Of a stretch of DNA of 64,000 nucleotides, positions 1 through 10,442 are shown in pieces. A program made the position numbers and the translations under genes. The notes below the pieces were generated by a model, which saw only the letters and a program-made list of their open reading frames with translations, ran no database searches and was not told where the DNA came from. The stretch's first letter is position 1; every line of letters begins with the position of its first letter. Source of the stretch: Hygrocybe punicea (lineage: Eukaryota; Basidiomycota; Agaricomycetes; Agaricales; Hygrophoraceae); the NCBI GenBank assembly GCA_963556145.1, contig OY744464.1, positions 3,038,001-3,102,000 of the forward strand. The letters run 5' to 3'.

Positions 1-241
1 AAAGTCTGATTTTCAGAGGTCGGTGAGTGTCTTGGGACCAAGTTAACCCGCTGACCCCCAATTACTCAAAATCACAGACACCAAAGCCTCTAAAAATCGG
101 GTATTAGGCTGTCCCAATAGTGTATATAGTATGTCTAATGAATGGGACCAGAATTCTGATTTTTAGATGTCAATTTCTCCACGCGCCATACCAAATCATC
201 AGGGTTTACTATCACTATGGATCCTTTACCTGAATCCCAAC

Positions 242-480
242 CATAAGCATCCAAATATGGGTTGTCTCATAAAACATAAACCATGTTCTAATTATTTCAA
301 AATATTCATACTAGCCTCAGTTCTTATCAGAATCAGCTGAAAATTGAACTGCTGACTAATATCACCATTTCGGGCAATGTGTGACTGTCACATGTGACCA
401 ATCTAACCATATAAGGTAATTTTTGATATTATATAGCCAATTTTTTGCTGATCGCAATGGTGATAGTTGCATGTGACCAG
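242..480. repeat. Direct repeat, copy 1
   Basis: This segment starts with cataagcatccaaatat and matches 769-1007 along about 240 bases with scattered substitutions. Shared landmarks include ttcaaaatattcatact, gaactgctgactaatat and the palindrome gtcacatgtgac. The two copies start 527 bases apart. Part of its 3' end (about 440-530) is matched a third time near 1343-1435. Confidence 0.7.
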
Positions 481-768
481 TCTAACCATATAAGGTAATT
501 TTTTATAATATATGCTAAATTTTGTACTGATCCTCATAAACTTCATTGCATATAACAAATCTAATTACGAGTTCTTTTAATTTATTAAAAGACTTGTTCT
601 TTATGAGACCTGGTTCAGTGAGGGTTCATAATTAATTAATTGATTGATTAATTGATTAATTGATAAAGTTGATCGCCTATAGACAAAATTTTTTTGGGTA
701 AGAGATATGATTCCACTTCTGATACTGGAAAGTAACACCAAGTTGGGGCCAAGTTTGGACAATCTTAC

Positions 769-1007
769 ATAAGCATCCAAATATAGGTTGCCTCACAAAA
801 GACAAACTACCTGCAATTATATTCAAAATATTCATACTGGTCTCAATTCTGATCGGAATCAGCTAAGAATTGAACTGCTGACTAATATAACCATTTTGGG
901 CAAGGTGTGACTGTCACATGTGACCGCTCTAACCATATAAGGCAATTTCTGATATTGTACAGCAATTTTTTTGCTGATCACAATGGTGTTAGTCACATGT
1001 GACCAGA
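769..1007. repeat. Direct repeat, copy 2
   Basis: Second copy of the 242-480 unit. Its 3' end stops at catgtgaccag and is followed by an unrelated GC-richer block. The expected continuation (tctaaccatat...) resumes only near 1382. Confidence 0.7.
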
Positions 1008-1342
1008 AAAAAATACACGGCAGCTAACTAGGGGATGAGGCAAGGTAAATCAGAGAAATGGGCAAAGTGATGCGAGACATACCTCGGAGACGAGACAAGG
1101 GGCTTAGGAGACCCTTGGGGCGTTTCCGAGGTATATGACTCGCTGGCAGAAAGAAGAGCCACAGGGCAGCGTAAGGTTTGACATCAAGCAGGGATGGCAA
1201 ATGGCGGGCTGTCAGCAGGTGACGGCTCCAGCGAGTGTGTCAGCCAGTGGCTGGTAGTGGCAGAGGACACGTTGGGTGTCGAGGGATAGTGAGAGTGCAA
1301 CCGTGTGATTAGCCAAATGTAAACTTAGTTTAAAAAACGATT
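1008..1342. mobile_element. Possible small insertion inside the repeat array
   Basis: This roughly 335-base block is richer in G and C than its flanks. It is bracketed by two copies of a sequence of about 39 bases, tttttttgctgatcacaatgg through catgtgaccag (969-1007 and 1343-1381). In the intact copy at 440-530 the flanking sequences are continuous. No coding frame or clear terminal inverted repeat is visible, so a non-autonomous element or an unequal-recombination product are both possible. Confidence 0.35.
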
Positions 1343-1539
1343 TTTTTGCTGATCACAATGGTGACAGTCACATGTGACCAGTCTAACCATATCAGGTAAT
1401 TTTACACCACATATGCTAAATTTTGAGCTGATCACAGGAGTCATAGTCATATGTGACCTCTGTTACTGTATATGGAAATATCAGCCATATAAGCAGAAAT
1501 GAGTTTAACTCAGATGATATACTGATATTTTCACTTATT

Positions 1540-1878
1540 GCTGTTTTCAAAATGTATGACTTTTCTTGAAAAAATAAATCGTCCAAAGAACAAAGGACCA
1601 TAATCAAGAGAAAGTTTCTATATATGGTAGCACTGGTAAGCATTTACTTGAGTCAATGTCAGACAATGAAGAGGAGATCAATGAGGGCTGTACATGTTCA
1701 GCAATTTTTTTATTGACATTGTACACAAGGGGCTACAGTAACCACAACGATGGAAAAGGGTTCGCATTCACTGTCCAGTTCACAGTGCTACCATATATAG
1801 AAACTGTCTCACGATTATGGTCCTTCATTCTTTGAAAGATTTATTTTTTCAAAAAAAGTCATGCATTTTGAAAACAGC
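1540..1878. mobile_element. MITE-like inverted-repeat element
   Basis: Two arms of about 96 bases, 1540-1635 and 1783-1878, are imperfect reverse complements. The outer ends read gctgttttcaaaatg and the inner ends tatatatggtagcactg. A non-coding spacer of about 147 bases separates them. Long inverted repeats around a short non-coding core are typical of miniature inverted-repeat transposable elements. I could not identify a target-site duplication. Confidence 0.5.
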
Positions 1879-3700
1879 TATAAAACATAAAATTCAATGT
1901 GATATCACTGTACATACATTATCTTACATGCTAATTATATATTTCAAGCAACATCAGTTGATGTTCATAACAATCATACAAATAAAAATCCAACAACAGA
2001 AACAAGACTTTGTTCATGCTATATGCAACATTGGCCCACTCAAGCACAGCTGTCTTCATGTTATCATCTGTTGTGCAGCATTCAAGGTTATACAGAGAAG
2101 TAGGGTTGAGCAAATGTAAGTCAATTGTTATCATATTGTTTAGAGGCAGTTGTATTTGATAGTTGACCTGTTGCTCTCTCTTTTGGTTGAGAATATTGCA
2201 TAATGATGCAGTACAGAAGACATGACAGTAGGAGAGGAGGTCAATGAAAAATCAAGACACACGATGTAGTATTATTTTTTCTACTTTTTATGTGGCTATG
2301 GTGAGAGGTGGGCTTATCAATATACAACATATGCTACATGTCTAATACCACATGTAACATGTTTGATGCAATTTAATGTTATTGTTTACTTCATCATGGA
2401 AGTTGGGAGGAGAAAAAAAGAACTTGTTCATGCCATGCACAGCACTGGCCCACTAAACAAGTACAGACAAACATAGCATAGATATCAAAGCACAAAGTAT
2501 GGTAGATGAGCATCTAGCCTTTGATACAATGAACAAAACTTCCCTACACATTTGTTCTTATAAGCATTTGGATACAAGATAGATCACAGTAAATCCCACC
2601 AAGTCCATATCTTTCAATTTATTTACAAAATTTCAGTTAGTGCTATGGCTGTCACAAATTAGTGCACCAAAAGTTCAGTATTTTACATGACCTGAACCTA
2701 AACTGCCTCAAACCATTCAGATTTTTTTATGGCCTGAACTGAGTTCATGAACAGTTCAGACACTCAATTTTACTAAGGTTATGAATATATCATATTCCAA
2801 GGCCATAACAATGTGACAGGACATTGACATTGTTTTTTAGCATGATTAGTACTGTAGCTGCTGAAACCAAATATTTAGGTTCACTAAGAACCTGACTTCT
2901 GAACCTTGGCCAGACAGACATGCACCGTTGGATTAAAAAAATGTCATGACATTTCTGTTTTGTTGAATAGTTGTTGAGATAATCCATTTATATCTGTTAT
3001 TTATTTTGGAGTCTTTTTAGGCCCTGCCAACAATAGACAATAAACCTCAATAAATTTTACGCTTGTCAAATTATAGTAATGGTCATGCAGGCATGGCTTG
3101 AATTTACACCATTGTGAATTCTATGATTCATCAGAAATCCCAGTGAAATTATTCTTGCTCCAAAAGAGTGTACTGAGAAGCATGGGAACAAGAGCAGCAC
3201 CAAATAAATACAATCACCTATAAATGGCCCTGAGTCATCATCCTGTGATCAATCCATAGGTATAAATAGCTACAAATAAAACTCACTTCTTTACCACCAT
3301 CAGTCTCTCACCATCATCACTGGGCCATATTTCATAAAGTCAATCCACCCCTCAAAAACCCTGTATTTCCAGTTACTTGTTCTTTGACTTCAAATAAGGT
3401 GCACACTATTCTTACTGTCCATAGAGTTTCTGCCACTGTCCTTACTCTGCTCTTCCTCACTGTTGCTTGCTCTTATTTGTTCATTTTTCAATGATCTCCC
3501 AGTTGTTTGCCTGTTCATCATTCCTTGCCAACACCCTTGCATCTTGGTTTACCTTTCCTCCTGGAGATATATTGGCTCTCTTTTCATTCACATACCTTCT
3601 CTTTCTTGGATCTCTCTCTATCCAACCCCACCATCAGCATACTGATCATTCTACACCTGCTCCTGTATTTTAGACCTCTACACTCAAGCCCCCCTCTACC

Positions 3701-5704
3701 ATGGAAAAGAGTCCACTCATGACGGTGTCGCCAAGCAGCATCGTTATTGGCCTCACACCGGGCGAACGGTTCCGCGGGTTTGTCACGCCACGGTCCCGTG
3801 AGTTCTTTACCATCACGACTGCAACATTTGTGTTCATTTCAACGCAGGTCCTCACGCGCTTACAAGCTCGCGCAAGGCGCCGTCACGCGAGAACGTCGCG
3901 CCTGACTCAGAGGCAGTCAAATTCACTGACGCACGTAATCCCACTCATGCTACACCAGAGCCGAGGTTGCTTGACCTACCCTCCTGGACACACCTTCTCG
4001 TAGCTGACAACTCCGATACCGAAGACGATGGGGATAAAAAAAACAAAAGTCTTCCATCCGCGAGCACTTCAGTGCCTCGTGAACAATCCAAAACAAAGCG
4101 TGTGCGCAAGTTCAAGCACACGCAGCCGGAAACATCCTTGTCCGTGGCAGGGCAGAGGAGCACACCGCGCGACGTGCTGATGAGTGCGCATGGGTTAGGA
4201 CGCGAGACTCGTTCTGTGTCCGTGTCTCAATCTAATGGTGGATTGCGGAGCGACCAAGATGTTGAGACCAGAGCGAGCCGCGACGAAAACGCCACACCTC
4301 CGCCTCCATCGAGCAGTGCCCAGTCTTTAGGGTCACCACCGACCATTGAGGACTTGAGGCTTGTAGACAAGGTGGATGGTACGGGCCGTGATGAAGGAAG
4401 GGAGTCAGCGCCAGTGACAACTGTGCAAGCTCCAGTGAAACCCACAAACGCGACTCCACCAATGAAACCGCCACACAAAAGTGCGCACCAATCCTCATCC
4501 TTCATCGGCGTCGTGATCACGACGCCCTCACCTGACAAGAAAAAAAGCCAACCTAAGCCCACACCCAACCTCGTGTCGGCGCTCGCGCAGGCATTTGAAC
4601 ACAACCAAGTTCCGTTCCCACCCGCCGGCTCGCACACTCGCCTGCACCCGCTCGTGCGAGCCGCTGTACCCCGCAGGCCTAGGGTTACTCTACCACCCCG
4701 GACGATCGGTCAAGCTGACATCGACGCACATCTGGGGAAGCGAGTAGCGCCAGTCCGCGTACCGCGATCGGGCGGGCAGGGATTGGCCAGTGAAGAGGCA
4801 TGGGAGACGGCTGAACGACGTCTCAAGGTTTGCTTGCGGTTTGTCGAAGAAGGAGCGAGAAAGGCGGAGGCACAGGTGGAGGGCAAGACACAGCGAGCAT
4901 CTGCAGTACCGGAGAAGTCCAGGACAGAGGGATTTATCGAGCGACTTGAGAAGACTTTTGGGCCTGGGAGTTTGTATCGCGGCTCAGGACCCAAACCGAA
5001 AGCGGTGAGTACCTGCGCTGTTGTCATTGATCTTGGCTGTGCACATTGGGCGCCTGCTTGTTTGAACACGTTCGTGCTGAATAATTCAATATATTGTTGG
5101 CAACTACAAACAGAAGCGGCACTACACGGAAGACGAAAGAGCTGTGCGCCCGCAATCATCGCGATCGGATACGAGCGCTTCAGGCAATGGGAGTACAGTT
5201 GACGTCACAGTTGGAACAATATTGGGGAAGCGAGCACGCAGTATTGGAATAGAAAGCGACGCAGGCGAAGATTTGAGTGAAGAACATCGCCACACGAGGA
5301 CGAGAATGGATGATGTGACGCCAATAGGGGTTGACACGATGAGAGGATGGACCATGGCGCTACAAAAGCTTATCAAGGGCAAGACTGCGATTGAGAAAGA
5401 GGTGAGCATACTTGGAAGCTCCATGAGGGCCCGGATTAACAACGTGAGATATAGGAATTGCGAGCCCTGAGTAACATGTTGGATCAGATTGATGGGCTGA
5501 AGGATGAACTGGCGTTGCAAGATTTGACGGTAAGCATCGGAGTGCTTGACTAGCTTGAAACAAAGCTGATTGATTGGTTAGGAAACGCGGGTGAGGGAAA
5601 GTGTAGAGGAGCTGTCAAGGTTGGGAGAGATACCACGTGAAGACGAGGAGGGACTACGGTCTCGGGCAGCCCTCCTCGCACGTTTCTGGAATATGCAAGT
5701 ATAA
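3701..5704 (+). CDS. Unrecognised low-complexity protein with a C-terminal coiled-coil-like segment
   Basis: Five exons can be joined with canonical sites: 3701-3797, 3848-5004, 5114-5401, 5455-5529 and 5582-5704, giving about 579 residues. Each junction preserves the frame, which is the main support for a real gene. Most of the protein is rich in Ser, Pro, Thr and charged residues and is probably disordered. The last 75 or so residues (from NMLDQIDGLKDELALQDLT on) look helical or coiled-coil and end in LLARFWNMQV. I recognise no domain, and the function is unknown. An ATG at 3701 opens the chain. The stop sits in a TAA/AAT microsatellite that supplies several further stops. Confidence 0.65.
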
Positions 5705-5805
5705 TAATAATAATAATAAATAAATAAATATTACATAATTCAAGTCACGTGTCACACAGCAGTTAAGAAATTGCTCTTTTTTTTGTTGCTTTTCCTCCTC
5801 AAACC

Positions 5806-7351
5806 ATGCTCGCAATCGTCCACCCTCTCCAACACAACACACCCGCCCCCGATGCCCCCCATCGTCCAACGTCGTCTGCCTCGTCCCGCTCGACTAGACA
5901 TCCTCCACGGCGATCCCTTCTCTCAACCACCACTACCCTCTCCTCACTGAACGCAACGTCCTCCGCGCGCCAGTCTAATCTCACCCCTCCTCCACCCCGT
6001 CGCCATACCACAGTGCCACACCTACCCCCAGTCAATACATCCCTTTCCCGACCACCCCAGCCCTCAGTTCACCACCCCCCACCCGCCGTCCGCCAACCCT
6101 CAGTGCCCATCCCGAAACCCCACAGCACTCCACGCATCTCTTCCCCTACATTCGACATCCACTCTTATCCCGCGCCTGATTTGCTCCGTCTCCTGGCTTC
6201 TCTCCTTACTCAGATAGCGGCCACAAACGATAAGCTTGCCACCAACACCCCTGTCCATGCAGACCCACCTTCTCCGATAAACATCCGATCATCCTTGCAT
6301 TCTCAGACCGAGCTAGATCCGCCAATATGGCGCACCCTTACCACTGCATCTCGCTCAGCAGTGTCCACGCCCTCCTCGACCCTCACATTTCACGCCCGAA
6401 ACATTCCGACTATCTCCCTCGAGTCCTACCTCCTCCGCATTCTCAAGTACTGTCCAACTACAAACGAAGTCTTCCTCTCCCTCCTCGTTTACTTTGACCG
6501 CATGTCTAAGTTGAGCAACGAGGCGACCGGCAAGGCATTCGTCATCGACTCCTACAACATACACCGCCTCGTCATCGCGGGCGTCACCGTCGCCAGCAAA
6601 TTCTTCAGTGACGTATTTTACACTAACTCCCGCTATGCAAAGGTATGCACTACCCCACCCCCATATCGCCTTCTAACCACTTGCTCTGCAGGTCGGTGGT
6701 CTCCCACAGGCTGAGCTCAACCTGCTCGAGCTGCAGTTCCTGCTTCTGAACGACTTCTGCCTCGTCATTCCCAGAGACGAGATGCAACGTTACGCTGAAC
6801 AGCTCATCCTCTTCTCCAGCTCCAACTCCGATACTGCTGCCTCCACTGCTACCCCTACCACCTGCACTACCTCACCCGCTTTCCCTTCGCAGGCGATGGG
6901 CGCCATGGACGCCTATGGTGGGTGCACTATCCCTGAACAGCGCATGCGGCAGTTGCCAGACGGGTATGAGCACGCGCCGAACAACCGGACTCCGCGGCGC
7001 AGCGGGCACTTCAACTGTCACGGGGGACACACGGGAGCAATGAGCGAAACGACGGAGACTGAAACAGAAGGCGAGACGGAAGCGGAGACGGACGGGGAGA
7101 CGGACGATGAGCCGACGATCCGACCAACCCACTCAAGCGCGTCAAGCACGTCGGAGGATGGGGGGAGCCTGTATAGGTGTGGCTCCGTGTGTGGTGCGGA
7201 GGAAGATGATACAGGGGATGAGGGAGGGGATGAAGATGAAGGGGAGGACGAGTTCCCGGTCAGGAGGACAAGGAATATGGATGCGGACGTTGGTGGGGAC
7301 ATGACGCCCGAGAGGAGGCCCACGAAAGATAAGCAGATGGCCAGTCCTTAG
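5806..7351 (+). CDS. PHO80/PCL-type cyclin
   Basis: Two exons (5806-6642 and 6692-7351) encode about 498 residues. Residues 1-110 are Pro/Ser/Thr-rich. A Pho80-like cyclin box follows, marked by PTISLESYLLRILKYCP, LVYFDRMSK, SYNIHRLVIAGVTVASKFFSD and, across the intron, VGGLPQAELNLLELQFLLLNDFCL. The C-terminus is a long acidic Thr/Glu/Asp tail. Cyclins of this family bind a Pho85-type kinase and act in phosphate response, glycogen metabolism or polarity; which one cannot be told from sequence. Its 3' end faces ERG2 across about 650 bases. A second cyclin of the superfamily lies at 24344-25942. Confidence 0.88.
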
Positions 7352-8000
7352 GCCTTAGATGCCAAGGAGAAGAAATTTGACTGTTGTAATATCCATATTC
7401 CCTGTTTACCCCTCGCTCCTCGATCCCCCACTCAAGCTGTCACCCACGCTCGCACTCACCCGCCGATCCATGTCTCCATGACAAAACCTGCGGACGGCAC
7501 AATGCAAGTTCGTTCACTCCCTTCTGCTCCAATGTTTATCGCATCACGTCTGCAATCGGAAATCCTGTTGTATTTTTATATTTATTTACCGTCTGTGCTC
7601 CATTCCATGACGACTCGTGTTTTTGCAATCTGGGCGCTCTGCTTATATACATATCTATAGATGTAGTGGGAAGAATATCACGGACAGCGTTTTTCATTTT
7701 TGAGCAACGAGCTAGGAATGCGAACAATAAACCTTCAGGCTTGCTTTCGTCTGGCAACCCGACCGTGCAAGTTTTTCCCCCATTCTGAGGCAAGGTTTAC
7801 TCCATGCCGCACTGCTATGAGCAATAACTTTCTCCTGTGGGTATGGGTAAGCCTCGACAGCGTGGACATTCCTGGCTTTTCTTCGATGCAAGCCGAGGCT
7901 TTCGAAGACGTTATGCGACATTTGAGGTGCAATTCATGGCAGTACACCAAAAATGCATTCCAATCTCGTTTGTTCAAATACCTGTTAGCGAGATGAGTAT
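7352..8000. other. Intergenic, convergent 3' ends
   Basis: This stretch holds the trailing sequences of the cyclin gene (plus) and ERG2 (minus). Short frames on both strands are mutually overlapping and have no recognisable protein character. No repeat or RNA structure stands out. Confidence 0.5.
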
Positions 8001-8810
8001 CTAGATTTTTCCAATAAGTAAATTTTTAATCGTCTCCCTTCCTGTCACTCTGATGGTGTGGTATAAGGAGGGGATGTCGAGTGTCGAGGTGAAAACATCC
8101 ATAAGGCCAAACGGCATCATCAATGGGATCCAACCTGGAGAACGAGGAGCGAATCAACCTCCGGAAACCAGTAAGAAGATCAGTAAACGCACCCCTGGCG
8201 TACTCCAAAGCGAAACAGCCTTCATGCATCTTGTACTGCTTCGCCGTCCCGCGCGGCAGAAAGTGCACGCTCCCGGCAGGATACCGCTCCATGACCAGCT
8301 GCCCAGGACTGAACGCCCACTGCTCCCCAACAAGGATATGAAAATAGTCGTCGGCAGTGTGCAGTCCCGTGTGTCCCTCCGTGCCGAGCGGCGTCCCGAA
8401 AATAATGAGGTACTCGGTGATGCTCGCGTGGATGATGTACATCGCACCCATCGCGCCGCCGGCGTTATTGAAGACCCACTCCGCGCTATTGGTGTTCAGC
8501 GCGAGTTGTGTTGGCTCATACGTTTGCGTGAGATTCGCGATTATATGTTGGATCATCCCTGCTGTGTCATTCGGTGACACTGCGATCGCGGATTGCGCGA
8601 GTTCGTGTAATGAGCCGGGGTCGAAGACGTACCATCTGTCCTGTGGTGTGCATACGCGAGTTCGACGATGTGTGAGCGAGGGAGGGGAAAGTGTTCTACC
8701 TTGATTGTGTCGAGTAGACTGCAGGTGGCAACGAAGAGTAACAGCCCTGCAATGCGCGTTATCCACCTGGCCAATGGCGACGGTGGTAAATCCTTGCTTT
8801 CTGGAGCCAT
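8001..8810 (-). CDS. ERG2: C-8 sterol isomerase
   Basis: The enzyme moves the sterol B-ring double bond from C8 to C7 (fecosterol to episterol) in the ER during ergosterol synthesis. Three exons on the minus strand, 8810-8700, 8640-8193 and 8134-8001, give 230 residues, the usual family length. Residues 14-32 form an N-terminal membrane anchor. The core contains GGAMGAMYIIHASITEYLII, GTEGHTGLHTADDYF and KQYKMHEGCFALEYARG, as in ERG2 and sigma-1 receptors. Using the 58-base intron at 8135-8192 restores the conserved end ARGWIPLMMPFGLMDVF ... RVTGRETIKNLLIGKI; reading through gives a nonsense tail. ATG at 8816 is an alternative start two codons upstream. Confidence 0.95.
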
Positions 8811-9088
8811 TATCATAGGTCACTGTCAAAAGCACACGTGACAAGTTGGCTGTGACAAGACAAGGCCTTCGGCTCTAAATTACATGTGCTCTCACTGGAG
8901 GGCAATCTCGGATACCTCCTGCACTGGACGTATCCGGTCAACTCGAACAACTGCGGTTAGGATTCAACCAGCCATTTTGTCCAAGCAACCCACTGGAAGA
9001 TAATACTGCGACACTGACCAGTTAGGTTAACATTAATATTGTTGACAGACAGAACATTCGTAACGAAATAAGGACCGAACAGTCCACC

Positions 9089-9560
9089 TCAAATATTTGA
9101 TTCGTGGACTGGTCCATCAGGAATGTCATGTATCAGTTTGATGACCTCCTTGCCAGCCAGCACACGGTCGTACATTCTCTCAACGTCTTCGAGACGACCT
9201 TGAACGTTGCACAGGTTCCTGAGGTTGTCACGGGTAGGTATGTGTTCGAGTCCCAATGCCCTCCCCTTCCAGTCAGCGCCCACTTGTACATTCTCTCTGC
9301 ATCTGCAAAACGGCCTTGATCGGAGTAGAGAACTCCGGGATTGCCTTCTTAAACCGGCCAGCGCCCGGTTGTACATTCTCTCCACATATTCGAGAAGAAC
9401 TTGATCGGCGTAGAGGAGCCCGAAGTTGACAGTTTCGAACATGGTCCACTGGATGTGTGTTCAGTTCAGGTTGCAATACTTTCTCCTTTTCGGCCAGTGC
9501 CCGAGTGTACACATACTTGTTTTGCCGGCAATAACGAAGGACTTGAATATTGGCAACGCA
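9089..9560 (-). pseudogene. Decayed TPR (kinesin-light-chain-like) repeat fragment
   Basis: On the minus strand at least four broken units match the TPR array at 61527-62912. Recognisable pieces are VNFGLLYADQ...VERMYNRALAG, a frame-shifted unit around RENVQVGAD, and NVQGRLEDVERMYDRVLAG. A further partial unit reads YTRALAEKEKVLQPE near 9490-9530. The pieces lie in different frames and are separated by small deletions, so no intact protein is possible. No N-terminal region like that of the 59765 gene is visible nearby. This looks like a truncated duplicate of a TPR gene. Confidence 0.7.
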
Positions 9561-9640
9561 TCTGCACCAGCAGTGAGCCGAGATAACTGAATGTTTGCCA
9601 CAAAACAACGGAACAGAGTGATCATTGGAGAAGTACACAT

Positions 9641-10442
9641 CGGCTAAGCTCTGTTGACGAGCCTGGAAAGCTTGCCTTGATCGTTGAGCGAGAAGACAGC
9701 ATCACAACCTACACTGTCTTAGCACTCCACAGGTGCAAAATTGATTGTGGAAGTTCAGTGGAACGGCATACCTCCTATATGGATCTGGTCTTCGAATGGG
9801 ATTAGACCTGGTACATAGACAACAGAAAAGACGACACACTGATAAAGATATTTGGAACGGTGCGCTGGCCAGTCTTTTCCATTAGGTATTCCTGGATATC
9901 GGATCCATCCTCCGTCAGGTCAAGCCTGCCGAGACAAAAGGTGGAACGAGATCAGTTTGACGGATTCAGCAGTGTACTGAGGGATAGAACACACTCAACA
10001 ATTTTAGTTCTAACCGCTGGAAACTCTGATGTAAAAAGGTTCTTGGCTCTTGCACAATACGAGCAGGTCGACTTTGAGAAGATGGCGACTGTGTTGTCGG
10101 CCACAGCAGTCTATTAAAAAGTTTCTTGGATGATACCGCGCGTAATTACAATTGGATGACAGGAGAGGAATCATACGTCAACGACGTCCTTGACCACGCC
10201 GTACTGGCCATAGCTGGACAACAAACGCGATAATGGAATGTCGATGCACTGTTTGGTGTGTCGAAACAGAAGCGGCAGGCGTGGCACGAACATAACAAGG
10301 AATCCACAACAATAAAAATAAAAATAGTTTCTGGGCAGTACTGAGAATCCACAACTGTCAGATTTCGCTCACGTTGTTCGGTCAGCGACAGTCGAATGAG
10401 GTTTGCGAGTGTTGAATTCAAAAGGCGTAGATAAACAAGGGG
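9641..10442. other. Intergenic, no supported gene
   Basis: Short frames occur on both strands (a plus frame at 9860-10117, a minus frame at 10146-10421), but neither shows a known motif or can be extended through plausible introns. The stretch lies between the TPR pseudogene and the 3' end of the glucosidase II beta gene, and may hold further decayed sequence from the former. Confidence 0.4.

Larger units (their letters stand above)
1..3700. other. AT-rich, repeat-rich region without a supported gene
   Basis: No reading frame here is long or coding-like; the longest are about 100 codons of low-complexity residues. The DNA is AT-rich, with microsatellite-like stretches (ATTA/TGAT repeats near 630-665), direct repeats (242-480 and 769-1007), an inverted repeat (1540-1878) and a GC-richer block (about 1008-1342). 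Phrases near 2010-2040 and 2410-2450 (tttgttcatgc..., ttggcccact) also recur. A TATA-like string (gtataaatag) lies near 3260, well upstream of the first gene at 3701. Between 3460 and 3700 three overlapping short pyrimidine-rich frames look like leader or chance sequence. The whole block resembles old transposon debris. Confidence 0.6.

Noticed and set aside
1..3700. LTR retrotransposon
   Set aside because: The direct repeats are short, there is no primer-binding site or polypurine tract that I can see, and no gag/pol remnants lie between them.
8026..8200. Diverged C-terminus of ERG2
   Set aside because: It is intron read-through. Splicing 8135-8192 restores the conserved ERG2 end.
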